Assembly (NCBI GenBank): GCA_944349925.1
Contig: CALVNT010000018.1
Location: 1-39,199 of the forward strand
Source: an uncultured Clostridia bacterium
Lineage (GTDB): Bacteria > Bacillota > Clostridia > Christensenellales > UBA1242
Length of the DNA: 39,199 nucleotides
Direction of reading: 5' to 3'
Part shown: positions 1 through 8,203 of the stretch, piece after piece
How the letters are laid out: every line of letters starts with the position of its first letter
How positions within the stretch are numbered: position 1 is the stretch's first letter
The notes under the pieces: generated by a model
What the model saw: only the letters and a program-made list of their open reading frames with translations
Database searches by the model: none
Told to the model about the DNA's origin: nothing
Translations under genes and position numbers: made by a program

Positions 1-46
1 GACAAAATGCGGAAATGGTCGCAACCATTTTACTTCGAAGTGTCAT
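1..46 (-). CDS. partial unknown protein, N-terminus only
   Basis: The window edge cuts a minus-strand gene after about 15 codons. The start is an ATG at 46-44, preceded by a perfect AGGAGG at 55-60. The visible residues read MTLRSKMVATISAFC: two early positive charges, then a hydrophobic run. This fits the start of a signal peptide or membrane anchor but is too short to prove it. It has its own promoter at 114-140, so it does not depend on the next gene. Family unknown. Confidence 0.6.
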   Translation of the reverse strand, partial: MTLRSKMVATISAFC

Positions 47-113
47 TTGTTTTTCCTCCTATTTTTTTACAAAATTCAACTTCTTTCTAGTTATTATTTT
101 TATCAGTCAGCCA

Positions 114-140
114 ATTATACCCCCCCCGCAATTTTGTCAA
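114..140 (-). promoter_or_regulatory. promoter with G8 tract in the spacer
   Basis: Read on the minus strand, a perfect TTGACA (140-135) and a perfect TATAAT (119-114) are separated by only 15 bp. Eight of those 15 are an unbroken run of G (C on the plus strand, 120-127). Transcription would start near 107 and give a leader of about 60 nt before the ATG at 46. A 15-bp spacer is shorter than the usual 17, and a G8 run in this AT-rich DNA is a classic slippage site. Confidence 0.65.
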
Positions 141-228
141 ATATTTTCGACATTTTTCTAAATTTTTATTAAAATACTTATTTTTGAAAACTTTTTTACA
201 AAAATCAATTACTTGAATCTATATATAT

Positions 229-261
229 AAATAAAAAAACCTAGCATCATATTGCTAGGTT
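229..261 (-). terminator. Rho-independent terminator
   Basis: The 9-bp perfect inverted repeat AACCTAGCA / TGCTAGGTT (238-246 and 253-261) has a 6-nt loop. On the minus strand it is followed by a run of seven T. It lies just past the stop codon at 274 and ends the upstream minus-strand gene. Confidence 0.9.
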
Positions 262-273
262 ATATTCAACTTG

Positions 274-1287
274 TTATTCTTTTTCATCTTCATAAACTTT
301 TTTAGTAAAATACCTATCTATAAATTTTTTCTGAATATCTTTAGCCTTTACATTTAATTTAAACATTAAGCAAGATATAAGTTCTTTTTCACCGTAACTC
401 CTTACTATTTCTCTGCATTTATCTAATTCTTTTTGTTTTAAATTTGGCCATGCTTCACATGCTAAAAGATTGTAGTATAAATCTTTCGACTCTATAATTA
501 CATCTAAATGAGGTTTTAAATCTTTTGGTTGCACAAGAACCGCAAAACTAAAATTATATAAAACATTTTTTGATTTTATAATTCTATCGACACAAGGTCT
601 TATATCTTTTTCAATTAAATTACCTTCACCCCAAATATCACAAGCAAGTTTTATAAATTCATAACAATCTTCATCACTACCCTGCTGTGCTACTTTTTTG
701 CTTATTTTTGAAAGAGATGGCACAAATTCTATCAAACTGAAGCAGTCGTCTATACTTCCCTCTTGTAAAATTTTTTCTAAATTGGCGTTTAACTCAATTA
801 TTTTATCATAATTTTCTGCTATAAGGTCTAAATTATCAGATATACTACCATATAAGGCTACCGCTTTAGCATAGCTTTCAAAATCAGCATTAAACACTTT
901 TTTATAAAATGCTTGAATATGAATAAGAGATTTTGAATCATTTATAACTTTTTGGTGTTTATTTATTTGCTCTTGATCTAACGGTATTGGCTCGTCATAG
1001 CCTTGTTCATAAACAGTTGTCTCGCAAAGATTTTTAGGAAACAAAATATTTAAGGTTAAATCTTTACCTTCGATGACAACATCTCCAAGCCTCGCAACTT
1101 GCCAATGATTTAAACTGTCAAAAAATTTCAAGGCAAAAACATAACATAAATAATCTTTTTTGCTATCGATAACTTTTTGAAATTTGTCTAGCAAAAATTC
1201 TTGCGCAGAATCTTGGTCCATTTCATCATATTTTAGTCTTAAACTGTTTACAAAATTTCTAATTTTTTCTTTATCTTTATTTTTCAT
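274..1287 (-). CDS. unknown protein with degenerate helical repeats
   Basis: A 337-residue protein with no signal peptide, membrane segment or catalytic motif that I recognise. It is predicted soluble and mostly helical. A short motif recurs: QKVIDSK (37-43), VVIEGKD (70-76), QKVINDSK (112-119), DRIIKSKN (234-241) and DVIIESKD (262-269). The last units are spaced about 28-31 residues apart, so the C-terminal half looks like a helical-repeat solenoid of the kind that binds proteins. It is a single-gene unit with its own strong promoter (1303-1331), an AGGTG ribosome site before the ATG and a strong terminator. Function unknown. Confidence 0.8.
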   Translation of the reverse strand: MKNKDKEKIRNFVNSLRLKYDEMDQDSAQEFLLDKFQKVIDSKKDYLCYVFALKFFDSLNHWQVARLGDVVIEGKDLTLNILFPKNLCETTVYEQGYDEPIPLDQEQINKHQKVINDSKSLIHIQAFYKKVFNADFESYAKAVALYGSISDNLDLIAENYDKIIELNANLEKILQEGSIDDCFSLIEFVPSLSKISKKVAQQGSDEDCYEFIKLACDIWGEGNLIEKDIRPCVDRIIKSKNVLYNFSFAVLVQPKDLKPHLDVIIESKDLYYNLLACEAWPNLKQKELDKCREIVRSYGEKELISCLMFKLNVKAKDIQKKFIDRYFTKKVYEDEKE

Positions 1288-1302
1288 AATTCACCTAACA
1301 AA

Positions 1303-1331
1303 AATTTAACATAAATTACTAATTTTGTCAA
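1303..1331 (-). promoter_or_regulatory. sigma-A promoter of the helical-repeat gene
   Basis: On the minus strand TTGACA (1331-1326), a 17-bp spacer and TAAATT (1308-1303), with TG one base before the -10 (extended -10). The start of transcription would fall near 1296, only about 8 nt before the ATG at 1287, so the leader is very short. Confidence 0.75.
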
Positions 1332-1411
1332 TACACAAAAATAATGTATTAATTTATTTTTTCATTCAATATATAAAATTTATATAAAATTTTATGAAAG
1401 CTAAATATAAG

Positions 1412-1440
1412 TTGACAAAGATACAAAAATTTCATATAAT
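1412..1440 (+). promoter_or_regulatory. consensus sigma-A promoter of glyQS
   Basis: TTGACA at 1412-1417 and TATAAT at 1435-1440 with a 17-bp spacer: a full consensus match. Predicted start of transcription near 1447, directly ahead of the T-box leader. Confidence 0.9.
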
Positions 1441-1446
1441 CTTAAG

Positions 1447-1596
1447 TAGAAATTTTGTGATGAAGAGCGTGGAAAACTTGGAGCAAAACGCGAGCCAGCG
1501 AAAAGGCAGTAATAAGGCGCAAAATGTTTGCGTGAATTAGGGTGGAACAGCGGTCAAATATCGCCCCTAAACGAAATTTATCGTTGGGGCTTTTTT
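1447..1596 (+). promoter_or_regulatory. glycine T-box leader with terminator/antiterminator
   Basis: The T-box sequence AGGGTGGAACAGCGG is at 1539-1553. The antiterminator can be drawn fully: TTAGGG (1537-1542) pairs with CCCTAA (1565-1570), the 7-nt bulge TGGAACA is 1543-1549, and GCGGT (1550-1554) pairs with ATCGC (1560-1564). The competing terminator pairs GCCCC (1563-1567) and AACGA (1570-1574) with TCGTT (1581-1585) and GGGGC (1586-1590), followed by T6 (1591-1596). A stem III hairpin lies at 1518-1534. The bulge TGGA complements a UCCA tRNA 3' end, as found in tRNA-Gly(UCC) at 21970-22043. Only about 70 nt are available for stem I, and no stem II is seen. The specifier is unresolved; GGC occurs at 1505-1507 and 1516-1518. 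Confidence 0.93.
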
Positions 1597-1623
1597 ATTT
1601 GCCCTATAAAAAAGGAGAACAAA

Positions 1624-3003
1624 ATGAAAGAAAGTAAAGCGACAATGGACAAAATCGTAAATCTTTGCAAAAGTAGAGGATTTATTTTCCCGGGAAGTGA
1701 TATTTATGGCGGAATGGGAAACACATGGGATTATGGACCTGTTGGTGTAGAATTTAAAAACAATATAAAACGAACATGGTGGAAAAGATTTGTTCAGGAA
1801 AACCCTAACACTTATGGAGTTGACGCAGCAATACTAATGAATAGCAGAGTTTGGGAAGCAAGTGGGCACACAACATCTTTTTCAGACCCAAAAATGGACT
1901 GCAAAAATTGCAAAACTCGCCATCGTGCTGACAACTTAATAGAAAATCATTCAAAAGGAAAAGTTAATCCTGATACAATGGATAACGAACAAATGCAAGC
2001 ATACATCAACGAACATAAAATTTGTTGCCCAAATTGTGGAAAATTTGATTGGACACCTATAAGACAATTCAATTTAATGTTTGAAACATCTCGTGGTGTT
2101 ACCGACGAAGGTCAAAACAAAATTTATCTAAGACCAGAAACGGCTCAAGGCGAATTTGTAAACTTTTTAAATGTTCAGCGCTCATGTAGAGCAAAAGTTC
2201 CTTTTGGTATTGCCCAAATAGGCAAAGCATTTAGAAATGAAATAACTCCAGGGAATTTTATTTTTAGAACAATAGAATTTGAACAAATGGAACATCAATG
2301 GTTCTGCAAAAATGGAGATGACGAAAAATATTATAACGAATATAAAGAAAAAGCATTAAAATATGTGCTTGATTTAGGGATTAACAAAGAGCATCTTCGT
2401 TTTCATGACCATGACAAACTTGCTCACTACGCAAGAGCAGCTTGTGATATTCAGTATCTTTTCCCAATGGGCTGGAACGAATTAAACGGAATTCACAACC
2501 GAAGCGATTACGATTTATCTCGTCACCAAGAATTTAGTGGAAAAAGCATGCTTTATCTTGACCCTTACACAAACGAAAAATTTATTCCTAATGTTATTGA
2601 ATATTCAATCGGAGCCGACAGATTGACTCTTGCACTTCTTTGCGAGGCTTATGACGAAGAAATTTTAGAAAATGGAGAAACAAGAGTTGTAATGCACTTC
2701 CACCCTGCAATAGCCCCATACAAAGTTGCAATACTTCCACTTCAAAAAAATCTATCTGAAAAAGCAAAAGAAGTTTATAACATTCTTTCTAAGGAATTTA
2801 TGTGCGACTATGATGAAGCTGGTTCAATAGGAAAAAGATATCGTAGGCAAGATGAAATTGGAACACCTTTCTGCGTAACAATTGATTTTGACACTCTTGA
2901 AAATAATTCTGTAACTATTAGAGATCGCGACACAATGGGACAAATTCGCATGCCAATAGAAGAACTTACAAAATATATAAGCGAAAAAATAAAATTTAAT
3001 TAA
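1624..3003 (+). CDS. glyQS: glycyl-tRNA synthetase, homodimeric class II type
   Basis: Attaches glycine to tRNA-Gly in the cytoplasm. The 459-residue length and sequence match the single-chain (alpha2) GlyRS rather than the split GlyQ/GlyS form. Visible features are the N-terminal helix with [14 protein letters not shown] (about 17-30), a Cys-rich zinc-type insertion (C93, C96, C134/C135, C138), the class II core with YLRPETAQG and FRNEITPG, and a C-terminal anticodon-binding domain containing [20 protein letters not shown]. The reading frame extends upstream into the T-box, but the ATG at 1624 has an AAAGGAG ribosome site 6 nt ahead and is the clear start. Expression should rise when uncharged tRNA-Gly accumulates, through the T-box leader. 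Single-gene transcript ending at 3036-3079. Confidence 0.97.
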   Translation: MKESKATMDKIVNLCKSRGFIFPGSDIYGGMGNTWDYGPVGVEFKNNIKRTWWKRFVQENPNTYGVDAAILMNSRVWEASGHTTSFSDPKMDCKNCKTRHRADNLIENHSKGKVNPDTMDNEQMQAYINEHKICCPNCGKFDWTPIRQFNLMFETSRGVTDEGQNKIYLRPETAQGEFVNFLNVQRSCRAKVPFGIAQIGKAFRNEITPGNFIFRTIEFEQMEHQWFCKNGDDEKYYNEYKEKALKYVLDLGINKEHLRFHDHDKLAHYARAACDIQYLFPMGWNELNGIHNRSDYDLSRHQEFSGKSMLYLDPYTNEKFIPNVIEYSIGADRLTLALLCEAYDEEILENGETRVVMHFHPAIAPYKVAILPLQKNLSEKAKEVYNILSKEFMCDYDEAGSIGKRYRRQDEIGTPFCVTIDFDTLENNSVTIRDRDTMGQIRMPIEELTKYISEKIKFN

Positions 3004-3035
3004 AAAAAATTAGTTTATCACTTATAAAATCAATA

Positions 3036-3079
3036 TAAAAAGAACTTTATCATTTTTGTAAAGTTCCTATTGTTGTTTT
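3036..3079. terminator. bidirectional terminator between glyQS and the peptidase pair
   Basis: An 8-bp perfect stem GAACTTTA (3042-3049) / TAAAGTTC (3059-3066). Plus-strand transcripts meet a T-rich tail with T5; minus-strand transcripts meet T5 directly after the stem. It sits between convergent genes. Confidence 0.75.
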
Positions 3080-3138
3080 TGATGTTTTTGTAAAAAAAAT
3101 TTAAGATACTATTTAAATTGTCTTTTTATACTTTAAAT

Positions 3139-3849
3139 TTAGTCTCTACGCGTAAGCAGAAAAAAGCTTAAAAATCTCAAGAAATAAGTTAAAGATACAA
3201 GCAAGGCCGCAACATAAGTCATAGCTGCAGCAGAAAGCATTTTCTTAACTTTTACATTTTCTTCTTGCGATGTAATCATTGAAGAAAGAATTTCTCTTGC
3301 TCGCTTCGAAGCATTCAGTTCAACTGGCAAAGTCACTAAATTTGCAACTAAAGAAAGCCCATAGATAATCACGAGAGCGAGGGTTAAAATCGAACCAGCC
3401 ATTCCTATAAACAATGATAATATTATGCTGACAATTATTAAAGGAATTAAAAACCTTGACGCAAAATTTGAAACCTTTATAGCGAATTGCCTAAGTTTTA
3501 ACGGAAAATAGTCTTCATTATCTTGTAGGGCATGGCCAAACTCATGTGCAACAACCGAAATGGCAGCAATTGAGTCACTATTATAATTTCCTTGTGAAAT
3601 ATTTAAACTTTTGTCTTTAGAATTGTAATGATCGCTTAAAGTGCCGTTACAAGTATTTATGTTTAAATATAAACCATTTTCATTTGCCAACTTCTTTGCA
3701 AGTTCTCCACCCGTCAAATTTAAAGAAGATTTTTCTTGCGAAAATTTGCTATAGGCACTTTGCACTTTTAACTGCGCAATTACCGCTATTAAAATTGAAA
3801 ACATTATCAAAATACCAGAAAAATAATAAACAATAATTTCAAAATTCAT
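3139..3849 (-). CDS. YugP-type membrane zinc metallopeptidase
   Basis: A 236-residue integral membrane protein. It has an N-terminal hydrophobic segment (about 5-27), then a soluble stretch with the zinc motif HEFGH (102-106). This is followed by two hydrophobic segments (about 134-170), a likely third zinc ligand E177 in PVELNASKRA, and a hydrophobic C-terminus (about 205-232). This layout is that of the neutral zinc metallopeptidase family typified by Bacillus YugP; the substrate is not known. It lies 26 bp downstream of a second, divergent copy of the same family and is probably co-transcribed with it. AGGGG precedes the ATG. Confidence 0.85.
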   Translation of the reverse strand: MNFEIIVYYFSGILIMFSILIAVIAQLKVQSAYSKFSQEKSSLNLTGGELAKKLANENGLYLNINTCNGTLSDHYNSKDKSLNISQGNYNSDSIAAISVVAHEFGHALQDNEDYFPLKLRQFAIKVSNFASRFLIPLIIVSIILSLFIGMAGSILTLALVIIYGLSLVANLVTLPVELNASKRAREILSSMITSQEENVKVKKMLSAAAMTYVAALLVSLTYFLRFLSFFLLTRRD

Positions 3850-3875
3850 AAAATACCCCTAAAGAAATTAAAATT

Positions 3876-4589
3876 CTAACTAAACAATTTGTTTTTCTTT
3901 GTCATAAATGTCCAAGCAAGTAAAGTTCTAAAAAAGTCTGCCCAATAAGATAGCCTTGCATCATTTAAGAATTTTTTACATAAAGCAACTTGCTCATCAG
4001 CTAGCACCTGCTTTAAAAAATCGATTGCAAACTTTGAAGCTTCTTTCTCGATTGCGATCATTCTAATTTTTATAAATAATGCCAATATAAATATTAAAAC
4101 ACACCCGCCTAAGCAACCTATTCCATAATAAAGCAAGTTAAAATCTATAAGCATTAAAATTATACCCAAAATGAATAAAGGAATAAGAAAAAAACCTAAA
4201 ATTTTGCCAATTCGTCTTAAAAAATTAAGTTTTCTTAATTTATTTCCTTTTTTATCTTGAAGAGCATGCCCCATTTCATGAGAAATTATAGAAAATGAAG
4301 CCAAAGAATTTGAACCTTGAGTCGAACCAGAAAGATAAAGAGTTTTTTTACTGTAAGCATCACCTGCGATATTCGCTATAGTCTTGACTGTGATTTCGCC
4401 GTCAAAATGCTTTTCGTTTAATAGTTCAAAATATTCCAGCGGACCCATGTGTGCTCTTGCCTCAATTTCATCCATCTTTTTATAACTATCGTAAAATTTT
4501 TCATTAGCAAAATTTGCTATTGCTAAAAAGAAACATAACATTACCAAAAAAGCCAAAACACAAATTATGATTATTAAAGTAAAATCCAT
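3876..4589 (-). CDS. second YugP-type membrane zinc metallopeptidase
   Basis: A 237-residue paralogue of the downstream gene with the same plan: N-terminal membrane segment (about 4-26), HEMGH (104-108), paired hydrophobic segments (about 131-173), likely third zinc ligand E183 in IEKEASKFA, and a short hydrophobic C-terminal stretch. Both zinc ligands and the catalytic Glu are kept, so it is probably active. Outside the motif the two proteins differ widely, which suggests an old duplication with separate roles. The ribosome site is weak (AATAAGAAT before ATG). It starts 98 bp after the PBP gene with no clear terminator between, so read-through from the division cluster is possible. Confidence 0.83.
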   Translation of the reverse strand: MDFTLIIIICVLAFLVMLCFFLAIANFANEKFYDSYKKMDEIEARAHMGPLEYFELLNEKHFDGEITVKTIANIAGDAYSKKTLYLSGSTQGSNSLASFSIISHEMGHALQDKKGNKLRKLNFLRRIGKILGFFLIPLFILGIILMLIDFNLLYYGIGCLGGCVLIFILALFIKIRMIAIEKEASKFAIDFLKQVLADEQVALCKKFLNDARLSYWADFFRTLLAWTFMTKKNKLFS

Positions 4590-4687
4590 ATTCTTATTTT
4601 ATTAAAAAAGTAAAATTTTACAAAACGATTTAATATAACTTTGAAAAAATATAAAAATTAAATAAAACACATTTTGACTGTTTTGAC

Positions 4688-6547
4688 TTAAGTTACAAGC
4701 AAAATAGTAGATCCTTTATTTATAGAAGTCCCTTCTGGTGGCAGTTGAGATATAACAATTCCCCCATCGCCTTCGATTTCACAGTCTAGACCAAGTTTTT
4801 TTAGTTCAATCAATGCATCTGCTAAACTCAGACCAACTAAATTTGGCATTTGTATTTTTTCAACTATAACAGAAGGATCTTGTTTTTCTTCACTTAAATA
4901 TTCAAATAGCTTTTGAAAAACTATTTTGCCGTATGGTGCGGCAACTAAAGAGCCATAATATACTCCCGCCCCCGGCTCATCAACCATAATAAGCAAAACA
5001 TATTTTGGATCATCGGCAGGATATGTTCCTATAAAACTTGAAATATATTTCCCTTGGTCAATGCCACCTGTTTCTTTATATTTTTGAGCAGTTCCAGTTT
5101 TCCCGCCAACATTATACCCTTCCACAAAAGTATACTTACCAGTCTTATTTTCAGCATATTCAAGAAGACTATTCACCATTGTTGTAGTACTTTCGCTAAT
5201 AATGGCTTCGCCAACATTTGTTTGCCCATAAATAATGCTTGGCGTTATTTTGTTGCCACCTATAATTGAAGTAACAGCTCTCATGAGCTGTAAAGGAGTC
5301 ATGGCTATTGCATGACCAAAGCCCATTCTTGCAAGGTCAACATTTTTAACAGAAGATTTATCCATAACAATTCCACTTGCCTCTCCTATAATGTCAATAC
5401 CTGTTTTAGTCCCTATGCCAAATTTTTCAAGATATGAATAAAACTTGTCAACTCCAAGTCTTAAAGCCAAGTCCATAAAGCAACAGTTGCATGAATTCCC
5501 AAAAGCCTCTACTAAAGTTTGGCTGCCATGCCCAATAGTTTTCCAGCATTTTATTTTTACTCCATCTACAATTCGATATCCCGGGCAATAAAATTTTTCT
5601 TCTAGATTTGTCAGCCCTTCTTCCAAAGCTGCCGCTACGGTTAAAATTTTAAATGTTGAACCGGGCTCATATATATCAGTTACAAGTTTCATTTTTGATT
5701 GATCGAAAAGTTCTTCAAGGTTATCTCTTGGAATTTCATTTAAATCAAAACTAGGCTTTGAAGATATTGCTAAAACTTGCCCAGTATCGACTTCTAAAAT
5801 CATACCGCTTGCGTTTTTAGCTTTTTGCTCTTGCATTATGCTCTCTAACGCATTTTCTAATATAAGTTGCATTTTGCTATCAATTGATAAAGTAATATCA
5901 TTCCCTTCTTCCGCCGGAATATAGTAACGCAAACTTCCACCAATTTCTTTTCCCTGCAAATCACTTTGTACATAACTATATCCATCAACACCTTTAAGCA
6001 AATCATTATAATACGCCTCTACTCCAGTTTGACCGACATTGTCTATGCTGGTAAAACCTATAAGTTGACTAGCCAAATTGCCGTTTGGATAATAGCGCGA
6101 AACATTTTCAGCAAGATATACTCCGGGCAGAGATAAATTGTAGATTTTTTCGGCTATTTCACTATCTACGCCAAGTTTAATAAGCACCTCGCTTACCCCT
6201 TTATTTTTAACCTTTTGATAGACATTGTCAAAACTTAAACCTAGAATTGAACTTAAATGAGTAGCAATTGTTGTAGCACTTTTAACTTCCCTTGCCCTGA
6301 CAAAAACATTGTAAGTGGTATAACTTACAGCTAGCGTTGCGCCTGTCCTGTCATAAATGTTGCCCCGAGGGGCAATAATTTTTAAATCTCGCGTCCACTG
6401 GTCAGTTGCTTTGACCTGCAAAGATTTTCCGTTTATGACTTGCAAAACAAAAAGTCTAACAGCAAGTGCGCAAAAAATAAAGGATATTACCATAAACAAT
6501 GCTAATATCCTTTTTCTAAAAGAAAATAGTGTAAAAGGTTGTTTCAT
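4688..6547 (-). CDS. class B penicillin-binding protein with PASTA domain (FtsI/SpoVD-like)
   Basis: A DD-transpeptidase that cross-links septal peptidoglycan outside the membrane. 619 residues: cytoplasmic N-terminus and one membrane anchor (about 13-36), a dimerisation/pedestal domain beginning with APRGNIYDRTG (59-69), then the transpeptidase domain with STFK (297-300, nucleophile S297), SCN (352-354) and KTGTAQ (483-488). A single PASTA domain closes the protein (about 565-619, starting near MPNLVGLSLADAL). One C-terminal PASTA is the layout of SpoVD-type proteins; vegetative PBP2B usually has two. The ATG directly abuts the stop of the FtsL-like gene (TAAATG), so translation is coupled. 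The position after rsmH and ftsL is the standard dcw order. Whether it serves division, sporulation or both cannot be told here. Confidence 0.93.
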   Translation of the reverse strand: MKQPFTLFSFRKRILALFMVISFIFCALAVRLFVLQVINGKSLQVKATDQWTRDLKIIAPRGNIYDRTGATLAVSYTTYNVFVRAREVKSATTIATHLSSILGLSFDNVYQKVKNKGVSEVLIKLGVDSEIAEKIYNLSLPGVYLAENVSRYYPNGNLASQLIGFTSIDNVGQTGVEAYYNDLLKGVDGYSYVQSDLQGKEIGGSLRYYIPAEEGNDITLSIDSKMQLILENALESIMQEQKAKNASGMILEVDTGQVLAISSKPSFDLNEIPRDNLEELFDQSKMKLVTDIYEPGSTFKILTVAAALEEGLTNLEEKFYCPGYRIVDGVKIKCWKTIGHGSQTLVEAFGNSCNCCFMDLALRLGVDKFYSYLEKFGIGTKTGIDIIGEASGIVMDKSSVKNVDLARMGFGHAIAMTPLQLMRAVTSIIGGNKITPSIIYGQTNVGEAIISESTTTMVNSLLEYAENKTGKYTFVEGYNVGGKTGTAQKYKETGGIDQGKYISSFIGTYPADDPKYVLLIMVDEPGAGVYYGSLVAAPYGKIVFQKLFEYLSEEKQDPSVIVEKIQMPNLVGLSLADALIELKKLGLDCEIEGDGGIVISQLPPEGTSINKGSTILLVT

Positions 6548-7234
6548 TTAACCTCCAAACAACCCTGCTAAGAAATTACAGAACCTGTCAAACCAGTTTG
6601 ACGATTGTGCAATATAAGTTGGTGGCAAAGTATCAGTCGGAATTACCTCAAACAAATTTTCCATATTTTCTTGGTTTGTTGTGTCAAGAGCCGTCAAATT
6701 TTTGAGATAATTTACAAGATTGACATTATAAGTTTCACTTGCAATTTCAATTTGACTATTAAGGGAATCTATCGTGGAAATGTTGACAATTCCCCAAATT
6801 CCAAAAATCGCAAATAATATGGCGAAAATAATGCTTTTTAAGCTCCATTTTCGTTTTTTTTCTAAACTTTGCCCTTGATCTATAACATTTTCATCTTTAA
6901 AAATTTGCTGATGTTGTTGTTCTGACAAGGTTTCCATAAAGTCAAAGTTGGGCGTAACTATAGTTGAAGATGAATTTTTAACTTCTATTTGCTCATTTAA
7001 ATCTTCTTTTTTTATCTTATCAGCTTCATCAACTAAAGCGTTATTTTTTTGAGTAGAAGCGAAAGCCCTTGCCGAAAAAATGTTGGGATAAGATTTTGGC
7101 TTTTCTTTCTCTTTTGCTTTATTCGCTTGTGATTTATCTGATATTTTTGTTTCAGAAGACTTAAACGCAAAATCATTAGATTTGACCTTTTGCGTTGTGT
7201 TTGTTTTTTCCGTTAAAATTATCTTCTCTTCCAT
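6548..7234 (-). CDS. FtsL-like division protein with long N-terminal tail
   Basis: The assignment to FtsL rests on position between rsmH and the class B PBP and on topology, not on clear sequence identity. It has 228 residues from the chosen start: a charged, Lys/Glu/Ser-rich and probably disordered cytoplasmic part (about 1-127), one membrane helix after KKRKWSLKS (about 132-150), a short leucine-containing helical stretch (about 151-180) and an aromatic tail ending in WFDRFCNFLAGLFGG. Classical FtsL is about half this length and has a longer coiled coil. The frame opens 8 codons earlier, but the ATG at 7234 has GGAG at 7244-7247, 9 nt upstream, so it is preferred. Confidence 0.6.
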   Translation of the reverse strand: MEEKIILTEKTNTTQKVKSNDFAFKSSETKISDKSQANKAKEKEKPKSYPNIFSARAFASTQKNNALVDEADKIKKEDLNEQIEVKNSSSTIVTPNFDFMETLSEQQHQQIFKDENVIDQGQSLEKKRKWSLKSIIFAILFAIFGIWGIVNISTIDSLNSQIEIASETYNVNLVNYLKNLTALDTTNQENMENLFEVIPTDTLPPTYIAQSSNWFDRFCNFLAGLFGG

Positions 7235-7270
7235 AATATACGTCTCCAAATTTATCATTATAACTTTTTA

Positions 7271-8203
7271 TCAAAGTTTTTCTATAATTCTGAGTTTTGC
7301 GCTTGCCGACCTAGAATTACGCTCAAGTTCTTCTTTTGAAGATACTACTGGCTTTTTTGTTATCATTTTAGCCACTGCTTTATGATGACAAATACAAACA
7401 GGCGTCTTTGGCGGACACACACAATCAGTGCAAGCCTCTTTAAAAACATTTTTAACAATTCTATCTTCTAGACTATGAAAAGAAATTACTGCAAGTCGCC
7501 CTTGAGGTTTTAAAAGTTTTATAAATTCTTCCAAACAACCTTTTAGCCCTTCTAGCTCCTTATTAACTTCAATTCTTATTGCCTGAAAAGTTTGTTTTGA
7601 TACTCCGCCTTTTCCATAAATTACTTTTTTCGGGAAAGATTTTTCGATGATTTCCTTGAGTTCGAATGTGGTTTCAATAGGTTTTATTTCCCGCTGAGCA
7701 ATAATATTCTTTACGATGTTTTTTGCATTGCTCTCTTCGCCATAATCATATAAAATTCTCAGCAAATCTTTTTCACTATAAGTATTTACCACATCATAGG
7801 CAGAAATTTTTTGCGACTGGTCCATACGCATATCCAATCTACCATTATGTAAAAAACTAAACCCTCTTTGAGCATTATCAATTTGATAAGAGCTAACGCC
7901 TAAATCTATCAAGATTCCATCAACTTGTCCAATGTTTTCTATAATATACTGTGGTGCTTTTTTAAAATCTGATTTTACAACTAAAACATTTAAATTGTTT
8001 TTAAATCTTTCTCGACAAACCTTGCAGGCATCTTCGTCTTTATCAAAACCAATCAGTCTTCCTTGCGGTGAAAGATTTTGTAAAATTGCACTAGAGTGAC
8101 CTCCCCCACCCATAGTGCAATCAATGTAAATCCCACCGGGCTTTATATTAAGCCCAGATATGACTTCGTTTAATAATACAGATATATGGTTAAATTGTTG
8201 CAT
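7271..8203 (-). CDS. rsmH: 16S rRNA m4C1402 N4-methyltransferase RsmH
   Basis: Methylates the N4 of C1402 in the decoding centre of 16S rRNA using S-adenosylmethionine. 310 residues, the usual family length. The SAM-binding loop is TMGGGGHS (30-37). Other family signatures are ILIDLGVSSYQID, RGFSF, LDMRMDQ and, near the C-terminus, VISFHSLEDRIVK. A Cys-rich stretch (CTDCVCPPKTPVCICHHKA) near residue 270 is also typical of the family. The ATG shares one base with the stop of the upstream CvpA-like gene (TAATG), so translation is coupled. In most Bacillota mraZ precedes this gene; here it is missing. Confidence 0.97.
   Translation of the reverse strand: MQQFNHISVLLNEVISGLNIKPGGIYIDCTMGGGGHSSAILQNLSPQGRLIGFDKDEDACKVCRERFKNNLNVLVVKSDFKKAPQYIIENIGQVDGILIDLGVSSYQIDNAQRGFSFLHNGRLDMRMDQSQKISAYDVVNTYSEKDLLRILYDYGEESNAKNIVKNIIAQREIKPIETTFELKEIIEKSFPKKVIYGKGGVSKQTFQAIRIEVNKELEGLKGCLEEFIKLLKPQGRLAVISFHSLEDRIVKNVFKEACTDCVCPPKTPVCICHHKAVAKMITKKPVVSSKEELERNSRSASAKLRIIEKL

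Noticed and set aside
1528..1623. N-terminal extension of GlyRS through the T-box
   Set aside because: The stretch is the T-box antiterminator and terminator; the ATG at 1624 has a strong ribosome site and matches the family start.
4590..4687. Promoter and terminator between the PBP and the YugP pair
   Set aside because: Only AT-rich matches and a short GTAAAATTTTAC palindrome; not better than chance.
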